Assembly: GCA_910588655.1 (NCBI GenBank)
Contig: CAJUPJ010000049.1
Span: forward strand, 1-22,654
Source: an uncultured Lachnospiraceae bacterium
GTDB lineage: Bacteria > Bacillota > Clostridia > Lachnospirales > Lachnospiraceae
Direction: 5' to 3'
Length of the DNA stretch: 22,654 nt
Translations under genes and position numbers: made by a program
Notes under the pieces: model-generated
The model's database searches: none
Told to the model about the DNA's origin: nothing
The model's input: only the letters and a program-made list of their open reading frames with translations
Shown here: in pieces, positions 5,085 to 13,606 of the stretch
How the letters are laid out: the number at the start of each line of letters is the position of its first letter
Position numbering within the stretch: the first letter of the stretch is position 1

Positions 5085-6767
5085 ATGTCTATAGAATTTA
5101 TTTTAATAACTATATTAAGTATATTTATATTATATGTTATATTTACTTATAACCAATCTAAAAATAAACATATAGAAAAATTTAATCATAATACTATTGA
5201 AGAAGATAATATTAATACAGCTATTGGATATGAAGAGTCACAGTGTATAAAAGAACCAGATACACCTGTTGAAATCTTTAAAAATAGTTGTGACCATTCT
5301 TCTAATGAGCAATATGCCAGAATGTGCAGAGCAGTTTCTGATGACCTTATTGGTGAAATTATATCCATAAATAATGAGGAGATGTCAATGGAAATACGTT
5401 CAGCTACATATCCAGAAACGATACATTTAACAAATCTTATGGATTGTGATTGTAAAGATTTTAAAAATCGTCATCTTCCATGTAAGCATATGTATAAACT
5501 TGCATTTGAACTTGGAGTTATGGATGTTCCTCCCGACCCTCCAGTAATCCAGGCGCAAAAAAATAATATAACCTGCATAGGCTTCTTGGTAGAAGGTACT
5601 TTCCCGATAAAACAATATAGAACAAAAAGAAAAATAGTAATATTTTCCAATGAAGCTCTTATACTTGATGAAGAAAAAACTCATCTTTTACCTCCTTATG
5701 AAGTAAAAAAAGTTTTAGAGGAAAATCCATCTAGTGAACAAATAATATATGCAAAAATTTTAGGTTTTTCCTTTCCAGAGGATGCTAATATACAAGATGC
5801 TTCTATCTTTATTGAAAGAAAAGAAAACAATGAATCTCTCATACAAGAAAAAACTACAGATGAAATACTTAAATACATAATTGGTAAAGGAATATATATT
5901 CCAAAATATGCAGATAAAAACAGAGCTTTTAATATATATTTTAATAATGTAGGAATAATTGAGAGTATTGCATATTTTGGAATGAAGGTATACTGTAGTT
6001 TAAACCAAAAAACATATCATGTATTAGAGGATGCAACAGAACCAGAAAGAGAACTGTTCTTTCATTTTGCTAAAGAGTATTCAAATAACAAACCATTCAC
6101 CAATTCATTATCTCATTATTCTGGCTCTGATATTCCATTGGATTCTTACAAAATTTCAAAGAAGCTTAAAGCTTATGATATTGCGGCAGAATATTTTGAT
6201 AAAACAGATATTAATTCTGTTAATAATAATGAATATGTTAGCCTGGATGAAACTATTGATATTATAGAAGGGTTATCTAAAGAAACTCAACAAGAACTTC
6301 TTAATATTTCAAGAAATTCCAGATTTAATAATCCAGACCATGAAATCCAAATTAACGAAAATATTAATATATTATTAAAATCTGGTCTTATTTTTGATGA
6401 AACTCCTGAAAAACATCAAATTAATTTTGGAAAGAAAATTGATATAATAGAATTTCTTGATAGTGAAAATATAGATTATGATAAAAAAGCACTTAAAGAT
6501 ACACTTATGAACATTTGTATAGAATTACTGCCCGAAAAAACAGAAAAAAGATTTCCTACTACTACTTGTGTTGATATTCCAAACAAATTTAACACATGTA
6601 ATATATATTCTTACTTACATAGAAAATATGATAATGCAATACTTTATGATTATAATGGTAATTTAGATTACCAAGAACTCCCACTTCTTAATACTATTTT
6701 ACCAGATGATATAATTACCAGGAAACTTGTTGAACATGGATATTATTCATATAATAAAAAGATATAA
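5085..6767 (+). CDS. Membrane-anchored SWIM zinc-finger protein
   Basis: A 560-residue protein. Residues 5-21 are a hydrophobic anchor (FILITILSIFILYVIFTY). Residues about 95-140 hold a SWIM zinc finger: C121-x-C123 followed by C133-x-H135 in the context MDCDCKDFKNRHLPCKHMYK. SWIM fingers bind DNA or protein in recombination proteins, transposases and SNF2-type helicases. The large C-terminal part is AT-rich in coding and has no obvious catalytic motif; residues about 445-490 (INFGKKIDIIEFLDSENIDY) resemble a SAP-like helical DNA-binding unit, but weakly. GGGAG precedes the ATG. It lies between the element's regulator and its serine recombinase, so an accessory role in element upkeep or transfer is possible. 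That is inference. Confidence 0.7.
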   Translation: MSIEFILITILSIFILYVIFTYNQSKNKHIEKFNHNTIEEDNINTAIGYEESQCIKEPDTPVEIFKNSCDHSSNEQYARMCRAVSDDLIGEIISINNEEMSMEIRSATYPETIHLTNLMDCDCKDFKNRHLPCKHMYKLAFELGVMDVPPDPPVIQAQKNNITCIGFLVEGTFPIKQYRTKRKIVIFSNEALILDEEKTHLLPPYEVKKVLEENPSSEQIIYAKILGFSFPEDANIQDASIFIERKENNESLIQEKTTDEILKYIIGKGIYIPKYADKNRAFNIYFNNVGIIESIAYFGMKVYCSLNQKTYHVLEDATEPERELFFHFAKEYSNNKPFTNSLSHYSGSDIPLDSYKISKKLKAYDIAAEYFDKTDINSVNNNEYVSLDETIDIIEGLSKETQQELLNISRNSRFNNPDHEIQINENINILLKSGLIFDETPEKHQINFGKKIDIIEFLDSENIDYDKKALKDTLMNICIELLPEKTEKRFPTTTCVDIPNKFNTCNIYSYLHRKYDNAILYDYNGNLDYQELPLLNTILPDDIITRKLVEHGYYSYNKKI

Positions 6768-6836
6768 TTATTGGAAATAAATTCTAACTTCATTCTTGGC
6801 AATATATACTATGCTATTTGTGTAAGGAGATGGAAC

Positions 6837-8423
6837 ATGAAAGACAAAAACCTTTCAAATATGGTTATAGCAATTTACTGCCGTAAATCAATCTACCGTG
6901 ATACATCAGACAGCATCAAGAACCAGATTGATATGTGTAAAGATTTTATTAAACGTTGTTATGGAGATGGGCATACTATATTAGTATATGATAAAGATGA
7001 AGGGATAAGTGGTGCTACAACAGACCGTCCATGCTTCCAGAAAATGATGTCAGATATTGAAAATGATATAATAGATATGGTGGTATGCTATATGATAGAC
7101 CGTATAAGCAGAAATATAAAAGATTTCTGCAATATATATTTTACACTCCAGGAACACAACTGCCGCTTTGTTTCAGTAAAAGAAAATATTGATGATACTA
7201 CTGCTATGGGACGTGCTATGCTTTACATATGCCAGGTATTTGCAAATCTTGAACGTGATAATATCAGGGAACGTATTATAGATAATATGAGCCATATAGA
7301 ACAATCTGGTTACTGGGCAAGCGGTCTTCCGCCACTCGGTTACAATATCGCCAAGATTACAGAACATGGTAAAAAACACACAATTCTTGAAATTGACGAG
7401 GAAACAAGTGCTATATACCTCCATCTTACAGACCTTTTTCTAAACCAGGGCAAGACTCTTTTTGCATGTGAAAAAGAACTACGTTCCGAAGGAGTGCGCA
7501 CAAAAAAGGGAGCTGTTATAGATTCTTCAAGAATATGGAAAATATTATCTAATCCAACATATATGTGCGCTGATGAGACAGCATATAATTATTTCAAAGC
7601 TGCTGGCTGCAATATGGTACATGATATATCACTGTTTGATGGCAGCCATGCCATTATGGTACGTAGCAGGTTTAAAAAAGAAGACACTAAAATGGTATTA
7701 AGGGATAAATCAGAATGGAAAATCTATGTTGGTATGCACAAACCTCTTATATCATCTAATGAGTGGATAAAAATGCAGGAATTGTTCAAAGGAAATGTAT
7801 ATTCCAAAAAAAAGAAAACAGACCAGTTCGGAATATGTACTGGCATAATAAAATGTAAATGTGGGTATTCCATGCGTTCCAAACATGACAAACGCCGTTC
7901 TGATTATACAACTTATTTATGCACACGGAAAGAAAATAAATCACGTGGTACATGTGATAGCAAAATGATTAAATGTGATATAGTTGACAACGCTGTAATT
8001 GACATGCTCAGACAGATTTCCACTGACAGGGACACCCTTGCCAGGTTTGTAAGAAAATCACAGCCAAAGCCATTATACAACACCAAAAGCCTCAAAAGAA
8101 GGCTTCTTGCCATAGACAAGCAAATACAGAAATTTACCCTTTCCCTTCTTGATGCAGAAGGAACTGCTGCCAAGAAATACATAATCCAGGAGATAGATAA
8201 GCTTGATTCAGAAAAAACAGATATAAATACAAAGTTGGCTGAATCAAGCATTATTGACCTGCAGGCCATTAAAGAAGATAAACATATTGATGAACTCTAT
8301 GAGAGCATCCATTCACTTTTAAAAGAATTTGATACCCTTGATACACTATCCAAAAACAATATGATTAAATCCATAATAAAAGAGGTTGTTGTTGATGGCG
8401 ATAATATAACACTCAAATTATAA
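6837..8423 (+). CDS. Large serine recombinase (site-specific integrase)
   Basis: A 528-residue protein from the ATG at 6837, which has AAGGAG seven bases upstream; an in-frame non-ATG extension to 6771 lacks a site. Catalytic domain at about 10-155 with nucleophile S18 in IAIYCRKS, the EGISG loop at 55-59 and arginines in DRISRN (R89, R92); LERDNIRERI begins the long helix. The recombinase domain follows (YWASGLPPLGYN at 159-170 to about 300), then a zinc ribbon (C340, C342, C362, C373), then a coiled-coil region (about 405-500) that controls directionality in this family. It cuts and exchanges attachment sites to integrate or excise an element. hicA starts 13 bp after its stop, so the two are co-transcribed. 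Confidence 0.95.
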   Translation: MKDKNLSNMVIAIYCRKSIYRDTSDSIKNQIDMCKDFIKRCYGDGHTILVYDKDEGISGATTDRPCFQKMMSDIENDIIDMVVCYMIDRISRNIKDFCNIYFTLQEHNCRFVSVKENIDDTTAMGRAMLYICQVFANLERDNIRERIIDNMSHIEQSGYWASGLPPLGYNIAKITEHGKKHTILEIDEETSAIYLHLTDLFLNQGKTLFACEKELRSEGVRTKKGAVIDSSRIWKILSNPTYMCADETAYNYFKAAGCNMVHDISLFDGSHAIMVRSRFKKEDTKMVLRDKSEWKIYVGMHKPLISSNEWIKMQELFKGNVYSKKKKTDQFGICTGIIKCKCGYSMRSKHDKRRSDYTTYLCTRKENKSRGTCDSKMIKCDIVDNAVIDMLRQISTDRDTLARFVRKSQPKPLYNTKSLKRRLLAIDKQIQKFTLSLLDAEGTAAKKYIIQEIDKLDSEKTDINTKLAESSIIDLQAIKEDKHIDELYESIHSLLKEFDTLDTLSKNNMIKSIIKEVVVDGDNITLKL

Positions 8424-8436
8424 GGAGAAAAATACA

Positions 8437-8604
8437 ATGCCAATGACACCACATGATATGATAAAACTTCTTAAAAAGAACGGTTTTAAAGAATTAAATC
8501 AAAATGGTTCACATATAAAGCTCATTAATCCTGAAACAAAAAAACAGACAGTAGTTCCTTATCACTCAAAAACACTAAAAAATGGTTATCTATATTTTAA
8601 TTAA
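8437..8604 (+). CDS. hicA: HicA-family mRNA interferase toxin, C-terminally shortened
   Basis: A 55-residue protein, AAGGAG nine bases before the ATG. It matches HicA from the start (MTPHDMIKLLKKNGFKELNQ) through the catalytic histidine loop NGSHIKLINPETKK and the TVVPYHSKTLKNG strand. There the match stops: the usual last helix of about a dozen residues (TEQAILKQAG-type) is replaced by YLYFN and a stop. HicA normally cleaves mRNA using the histidine. The cognate HicB is not adjacent but 2.2 kb away at 10803, with a NACHT NTPase gene between. Whether the shortened toxin is active is open. Confidence 0.85.
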   Translation: MPMTPHDMIKLLKKNGFKELNQNGSHIKLINPETKKQTVVPYHSKTLKNGYLYFN

Positions 8605-8705
8605 AAAAGAGTATTCAGATATTACAAGCCTTACTACTAAAGGTAAACATTTAAGTTAATTTTTATTTGTCTAGCAAAAAATACTATAGGAGGATACTAA
8701 TAAAC

Positions 8706-10538
8706 ATGATTGATGAACAAGAATTTATAACCAATATTGCAACCAATATTGCAGAAGACTCAATAAAAAGTGCCTGGAATAAAGTAAAAAAATTTTTTAA
8801 AGATTTAGATACAAAGGAATCTATAAGGTATAAAACAGCATATGAAAATTACCTATTGAATACAAAACAAAAAAACGGTAAAATTAAAACACTTATATAC
8901 AGGCGTGTTCCCAAAGATTTATATTCACTATATGTCTGTATAGATATTTTGTATAATGACAAAGCTATAAGTACACAAAACATATGTAATCTTGTTGAAA
9001 TTGGAAATAAAATTATAGTTACTGGAACGGGAGGAGCAGGCAAATCAGTTTTGTTTAAACATTTATTCCTTAATACCATTGAAAATACTATATTTATTCC
9101 AGTTTTACTTGAGCTGAGAAATCTTAATGATTGTGATTTACATAATATATCAATATACAATAGTATTTATAAAATTTTATATGATAATGGTTTTGACTTA
9201 AGCAAAGAATATTTTGACTATAGTATGAAAGAAGGAAGTTATATAATATTTTTTGATGGTTTTGATGAAATCAAAAGAGATAAAAAAGCAAAAATCACTA
9301 ACGAAATAAAAAAATTAACCGACAAGTATAGTAATAATAAATATTTTTTATCTTCAAGACCTTCCGAAGAATTTATTGGATGGAATGATTTTTGTGAGGT
9401 TGAAACCATGGAACTAAATAAAGAACAGGCACTTGATATGATTAAAAAAATTGAATTTGACGAAATAACCAAAAATATTTTCTATAAAGAATTAAATGAT
9501 TCATTATATACAAAGTATCAATCATTTGCATCAAACCCACTATTGCTTAATATTATGTTACTTACATTTCAAAAACATGCATCTGTACCAGAAAAACTTA
9601 ATGATTTTTATGAGGAGGCTTTTGTAACCTTATATAATGTACATGATGCAACCAAAGATTCTTATACTAGAGATATCAGAAGTGGGCTTGGATGCGAAGA
9701 TTTTAAATTAGTTTTTTCATATATTTGTTTTAAATCATATTTTAGTGACAAATTTCAGTTTTCAGAAACAGAATTAAGGCAATATATACAAAAAGCAAAA
9801 GAAAAATTTGATATACTTGACTTTTCAATAGATGATTTTCAAAAAGATTTAATACAATCTGTATGTATGTTAATTAAAGATGGATTAAGCTATAGTTTTA
9901 CACACCGCTCCTTTCAGGAATACTTTGCTGCATGGTATACTTGTAAACTACTTGATGAAGAACAAAGCAAATTATTATTAAGCTGGATAAAAGAATCAAA
10001 ATCTGTTTTATCAGATTCTTATTTTTCAATGTTATTTGACTTACAAAGTGAAAAAATGAATAGAATTGTCATATGCCCAATATTAAAAGAAGTAAAAAAA
10101 TTATATGATGAGTATGGATTTTCTTTAAAATTTTTAGATAATATATATGATGGATTCTATATTTTAAACAAACCTCTTTTCTTCAATAAAAAAGATTTAA
10201 ATATATCAGTATTACTTAAAAACCACTATTTGTGTTACGGAATTTTATTAAATAATAAATTTAATAAATTTAATTTAAAATCAATTAATGACAATGAAAT
10301 GTATAATAATGATGAAATATATAAAAAGATATCTTTATTTATTTCTAATAACAAGATTAAAAATAACTTTGAAATGCCATTTTCAAAAGCATTAGATATT
10401 TTAACTGAAAATGAAATACTTAGTTATTTTAACCATTATAAATTAGAACTAGAATTTGCAATGCAGACTTTAGAAAAATATGATAATAATAATATAAATA
10501 AAAAAGAAGGAGTTGCATCTATACTAGATGAATTATAA
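8706..10538 (+). CDS. NACHT-domain STAND NTPase (candidate anti-phage protein)
   Basis: A 610-residue protein from the ATG at 8706; AGGAGG at 8688-8693 is a long 12 bases upstream. N-terminal helical domain (about 1-95, FITNIATNIAEDSIKSAWNK). NACHT core: Walker A GTGGAGKS at 107-114, Walker B with the NACHT signature IIFFDGFDE at 180-188, sensor FLSSRP near 214-219. Then a winged-helix/helical region with YSFTHRSFQEYFAAWYTCK, a hallmark of NACHT proteins, and an AT-rich C-terminal domain of about 200 residues with no visible repeats, which could be a short C-terminal sensor. Bacterial NACHT proteins are NLR relatives and several block phage growth. No separate effector gene is adjacent. It sits between hicA and hicB. 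Confidence 0.92.
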   Translation: MIDEQEFITNIATNIAEDSIKSAWNKVKKFFKDLDTKESIRYKTAYENYLLNTKQKNGKIKTLIYRRVPKDLYSLYVCIDILYNDKAISTQNICNLVEIGNKIIVTGTGGAGKSVLFKHLFLNTIENTIFIPVLLELRNLNDCDLHNISIYNSIYKILYDNGFDLSKEYFDYSMKEGSYIIFFDGFDEIKRDKKAKITNEIKKLTDKYSNNKYFLSSRPSEEFIGWNDFCEVETMELNKEQALDMIKKIEFDEITKNIFYKELNDSLYTKYQSFASNPLLLNIMLLTFQKHASVPEKLNDFYEEAFVTLYNVHDATKDSYTRDIRSGLGCEDFKLVFSYICFKSYFSDKFQFSETELRQYIQKAKEKFDILDFSIDDFQKDLIQSVCMLIKDGLSYSFTHRSFQEYFAAWYTCKLLDEEQSKLLLSWIKESKSVLSDSYFSMLFDLQSEKMNRIVICPILKEVKKLYDEYGFSLKFLDNIYDGFYILNKPLFFNKKDLNISVLLKNHYLCYGILLNNKFNKFNLKSINDNEMYNNDEIYKKISLFISNNKIKNNFEMPFSKALDILTENEILSYFNHYKLELEFAMQTLEKYDNNNINKKEGVASILDEL

Positions 10539-10616
10539 TATTTCTTGTTAAGTATATGTAATAATTTAGTAAATTTATACCAATAAAATTTATATGCAAA
10601 ACGTAATTTTTTAAAA

Positions 10617-10730
10617 ATGGCAAACCACCGTATTATGTCTTCTGAATATTTTGATGATGATTTTTTCTTGTCCTCTACATATCGGGAATTAAAAGAAACT
10701 ATTAAAATCAAAATGCAGGCAAAGAAATAA
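10617..10730 (+). other. Short frame of uncertain status between NACHT and hicB
   Basis: A 37-codon frame, MANHRIMSSEYFDDDFFLSS followed by TYRELKETIKIKMQAKK, without a ribosome site. The first part loosely recalls the N-termini of phage replication-initiation proteins (MAN-R-x-S); its tail has a faint resemblance to the missing HicA C-terminal helix. Neither is convincing. It is most likely a remnant or chance frame. Confidence 0.2.
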
Positions 10731-10739
10731 AAAATACAA

Positions 10740-10752
10740 TATAACTGGTTAT
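10740..10752. repeat. Candidate attachment-site core, right copy
   Basis: The second copy of TATAACTGGTTAT, 50 bp before hicB. With the copy at 3712 it encloses about 7.0 kb containing the regulators, SWIM protein, recombinase, hicA and the NACHT gene. Confidence 0.25.
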
Positions 10753-10802
10753 GAATAAAATTTCCTTTTTCCACTAACCACACACTTAAGGAGGTTTTTA
10801 TT

Positions 10803-11183
10803 ATGGCAGAGTATGTGTATCCAGCTATTTTTCATCCAAATGAAGATGGTTCTTATACAATCACTTATCCTGATTTACCTGGCTGTATTAGCGAGGGTAA
10901 ATCTTTAGGAAACGCTATATATATGGCACAGTCTGCATTAACACAATGGATTGAATATCTTACAGATAAAAAACAACCCATTCATTTGGCAAGTGATTTT
11001 GACAGTGTTGAAATAATCCAAGGAGAGTTTATCAATTTAATCCGTGTTGATATCAAAGACAGCCATGCAGTAAAAAGAACTGTAAGCATACCAAAGTGGA
11101 TGGATGATAAAGTAATTGAATCTGGTCTAAGTTTGTCACGTGTATTACAAGATGCATTAAAGGAAAAGTTGAACGTTGGATAA
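10803..11183 (+). CDS. hicB: HicB-family antitoxin
   Basis: A 126-residue protein with AAGGAGG (10788-10794) eight bases before the ATG. N-terminal HicB fold (YPAIFHPNEDGSYTITYPDL, PGCISEGKSLGNAIYMAQSAL) of degenerate RNase-H type that covers the toxin; C-terminal ribbon-helix-helix (AVKRTVSIPKWMDDKVIESG, then LSLSRVLQDALKEKL) for operator binding. It normally pairs with the HicA encoded just upstream; here hicA lies beyond the NACHT gene. It retains a strong ribosome site, so it is likely expressed. Its own promoter would have to lie in 10539-10802. Confidence 0.93.
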   Translation: MAEYVYPAIFHPNEDGSYTITYPDLPGCISEGKSLGNAIYMAQSALTQWIEYLTDKKQPIHLASDFDSVEIIQGEFINLIRVDIKDSHAVKRTVSIPKWMDDKVIESGLSLSRVLQDALKEKLNVG

Positions 11184-11625
11184 AAGCGTTGTTTCGTTTT
11201 ATTAAAAAACCGAGGCAATATCTTTTTCTCCGTTTCACGTATAATACATCAGAAATCTTTGTAGGTGTAAGCCGCATTGCAGAAATAGTATAGCCTGTCT
11301 TAAAAGATAAAATACCCTTTTATAATAAAACCAGACTGGCAGGAATTAATTCTATCGTTCTGCTTCCTGTCCAGCCTGGCATGTTTCTTTTAAACTGGTT
11401 TTATTTTGCATTCTTTTTCATAACCAATCACATGTACTACACATGTGGCAGTAAGCCTGTAATATTTTTTCCCAAAATGTAAAACGGCTTTCTGTAATAA
11501 CAGAATTGTCCCCTTTTATCTGTGCATCCATTTTTATTTTCTACAACAGCAGATGGTGAAGGCTGTGGCTGATATGCAGTATCTCATTTCAATAATATAC
11601 CTCTATTTAATTATATTCACTTTAA
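11184..11625. other. Gene-free gap with hairpins
   Basis: About 440 bp between the convergent hicB and JAMM genes. It contains the nested hairpin at 11325-11404, a second perfect hairpin CACATGT-ACTAC-ACATGTG at 11429-11447, and a stop-free 41-codon minus-strand frame at 11390-11515 (tail YYRLTATCVVHVIGYEKECK) that has no start codon and may be a gene remnant. No ubiquitin-like or other partner gene for the JAMM protein is visible here. Confidence 0.5.
11325..11404. terminator. Large nested hairpin, probable bidirectional terminator
   Basis: Outer arms ATAAAACCAG (11325-11334) and CTGGTTTTAT (11395-11404) pair perfectly over 10 bp; inner arms CTGGCAGGAA (11336-11345) and TTCCTGTCCAG (11364-11374) pair over 10 bp with one bulge. 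T-rich tracts follow on both sides. It lies between convergent transcription units. Confidence 0.5.
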
Positions 11626-12078
11626 TTATATTCGCTTATTTATATAATCCTGGTTATTAACTATATTTATTATTTCTTCTGTTATACTTTTTTCCTTGTC
11701 AATTTTATATGATTTTAATACAGGAAGGCTGGCATCCATTAATGATAATACCATATAACTGGTATTAAAATTATATGCCAGCCGTTTATCTTCTTCTGAA
11801 AGCAATGCCGGGGCAGATGGGTGTGAATGGAAGTTCCCTACCATCTGCATACCGTTTTTGCGCATATCCTTTACTGCAGCAAGCTGTTCTTTTATATCCA
11901 TTGTGAAATGGTTTGTGCTTGCTTCAGTGTTTGTTAGTAAATATATTTTCTGTATAAATATATCATCCCCATGTTTTATCCCGCCTGCAAGCCCGCAAGC
12001 CTCATATGGAAGCCATTCCATACAATGTTTTATAATTTTAGAGTAATCTTTCTCAAGAATATATAACATATATGCCAC
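11626..12078 (-). CDS. JAMM/MPN+ metalloprotease (Prok-JAB type)
   Basis: A 150-residue protein with a complete JAMM zinc site: E26 in YEACGLAGG and H84-x-H86-x7-S94-x2-D97 in FHSHPSAPALLSEED. This family removes ubiquitin-like tags or cuts isopeptide-like bonds in eukaryotes; prokaryotic members act in cofactor and tag processing and in conflict systems. The frame starts at GTG 12078; the ATG at 12069 (MLYILEKD) is a possible alternative that fits the family start better. AAGGGAG lies within the last codons of the MoxR gene, 7 bp away, so it is coupled to it. It is the last gene of the LRR-VWA-MoxR-JAMM group. No ubiquitin-like or E1 partner is in the window. Confidence 0.9.
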   Translation of the reverse strand: MAYMLYILEKDYSKIIKHCMEWLPYEACGLAGGIKHGDDIFIQKIYLLTNTEASTNHFTMDIKEQLAAVKDMRKNGMQMVGNFHSHPSAPALLSEEDKRLAYNFNTSYMVLSLMDASLPVLKSYKIDKEKSITEEIINIVNNQDYINKRI

Positions 12079-12085
12079 ATCCAGT

Positions 12086-13606
12086 TTAAAACTCCCTTAT
12101 ATGCTCATTTCCATATATTTCATCTTTTTCAAGCATTGAAAGTATCTGTGTTTTTTTAGTGCCTGCCATTAATTCTTCATTGTATTGCAGGTATCTTCCG
12201 CATTTATTTTCTGAAAGATATGAAACTGCTTTACTGTCCATAGTGAGTTCTGTTATAAATACTACCATTTCCTGCCCATTGCCAAATGCCGCTTCCATAA
12301 AGTCAAATACATTTTCAAGGGCAGTGCCTGTTTCATCCTCAAGCCCTTCAAGTTCTTTATTCCATCTGCCAAAGCCTTCCTTTGCCTGGTTAAATGCCCC
12401 GTCTGTATTGCCTGGGTCTGGCCTGTTCTGCCAGAGCATTTCTAAAAGCCTGTTATAACATTCTTCCTGCTGCCTTGTATAAAAACCTGCTTTTTTCTTT
12501 GCTTCTGTATCTGCCTCATAATCCTTATAAAGCTCTTTATAAAGCATTGAATGGTCTTTGCAGCCTTCTGACCCTTCTTTGAATTTTTTTAAAAAGCCAT
12601 ACCATTTATCTGCTATAAAATGATATAAAAATGTCTTGTCAAAATATACAGTAAGCCCGCTGGTTAAAAGGTTTACAACGCTTAACCTTTCATCAAATGA
12701 AGCCCTGTATATCCTTTCATATACAGAGGATGGCACATTGCCTGCAAGAATACTGTTAATGCCGTAATCATCCTGGTATTTTTTATATAAGTCAAGATAC
12801 GCCGCTACATCCTTTGCAGTTTCCCTGTGCTGTATAAACTCATAAATTATTTCCTCATCCACATCTATGGAAAGTTCTTTATATACATTTAACAGGCAGC
12901 TTAAATCTTCCCATCCCCTTGCAGTTACAAACTGTATGCCGTCAACATCCGCTTCTGCTTTATAAAAGCTTTGCGGGCGCAGTTCCAGGTAACTGGTGAT
13001 TGCTGTATTTATACGGTTCTCACGTGCATACTCACGCCAGACACTGTATTCTGCATCTACTTCTATCTTCCTTACACGGTCTAATGTGACCATATCAAAT
13101 TCATGGACTGATTTATTATATTCAGGAGGATTTCCAGCAGCAGCAATAATCCAGCCTTCAGGCACTTTCCTGTTGCCGAATGTTTTACACTGCAGGAACT
13201 GTAACATTGTAGGGGCTAATGTTTCAGATACACAGTTAATTTCGTCAATAAATAAAATACCTTCTTTTAAACCGCTGTCACGTATTTTGCTGTATACACT
13301 TGCAATAATTTCACTCATTGTATACTCTGTGACAGAATATTTTTCACCATTAAATTCCTCTTCCTTAATAAACGGAAGCCCTACAGCACTCTGTCTTGTA
13401 TGGTGCGTAATTGTATACGCAACAAGCCCGATTTCAAGTTCCCTTGCAATCTGTTCCATTATCTGGGTTTTGCCTATTCCTGGCGGGCCTATAAGAAGAA
13501 CCGGGCGCTGCCTGTTTGCAGGTATTTTATAATTTCCAGAGCTGTCTTTCAGAAGATATGCCCTTACAGTGTTTTTAATTTCATTTTTAGCTTTCTTTAT
13601 ATCCAT
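12086..13606 (-). CDS. MoxR-type AAA+ ATPase
   Basis: A 506-residue protein from the ATG at 13606, six bases after GGAG; longer in-frame starts at 13615 or 13627 are possible. Walker A GPPGIGKT at 40-47, Walker B ILFIDEIN at 117-124, sensor-1 asparagine in AAAGNPP at 155-161, and arginines in LDRVRK at 175-180. The long C-terminal part (about 250-506) is helical and charged and longer than in plain MoxR proteins. MoxR ATPases act as chaperone-like partners of VWA proteins. Here the start overlaps the end of the VWA-protein gene by 20 bp, so the two subunits should be made together. Confidence 0.9.
   Translation of the reverse strand: MDIKKAKNEIKNTVRAYLLKDSSGNYKIPANRQRPVLLIGPPGIGKTQIMEQIARELEIGLVAYTITHHTRQSAVGLPFIKEEEFNGEKYSVTEYTMSEIIASVYSKIRDSGLKEGILFIDEINCVSETLAPTMLQFLQCKTFGNRKVPEGWIIAAAGNPPEYNKSVHEFDMVTLDRVRKIEVDAEYSVWREYARENRINTAITSYLELRPQSFYKAEADVDGIQFVTARGWEDLSCLLNVYKELSIDVDEEIIYEFIQHRETAKDVAAYLDLYKKYQDDYGINSILAGNVPSSVYERIYRASFDERLSVVNLLTSGLTVYFDKTFLYHFIADKWYGFLKKFKEGSEGCKDHSMLYKELYKDYEADTEAKKKAGFYTRQQEECYNRLLEMLWQNRPDPGNTDGAFNQAKEGFGRWNKELEGLEDETGTALENVFDFMEAAFGNGQEMVVFITELTMDSKAVSYLSENKCGRYLQYNEELMAGTKKTQILSMLEKDEIYGNEHIREF

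Noticed and set aside
10617..10730. Displaced HicA C-terminal helix in the short frame before hicB
   Set aside because: Only a few residues (I-x-x-Q-A-x-K) can be lined up, there is no continuous match, and the frame has an unrelated N-terminus.
11184..11625. Ubiquitin-like partner gene for the JAMM protease
   Set aside because: Only short frames without proper starts and no beta-grasp-like sequence with a terminal GG were found.
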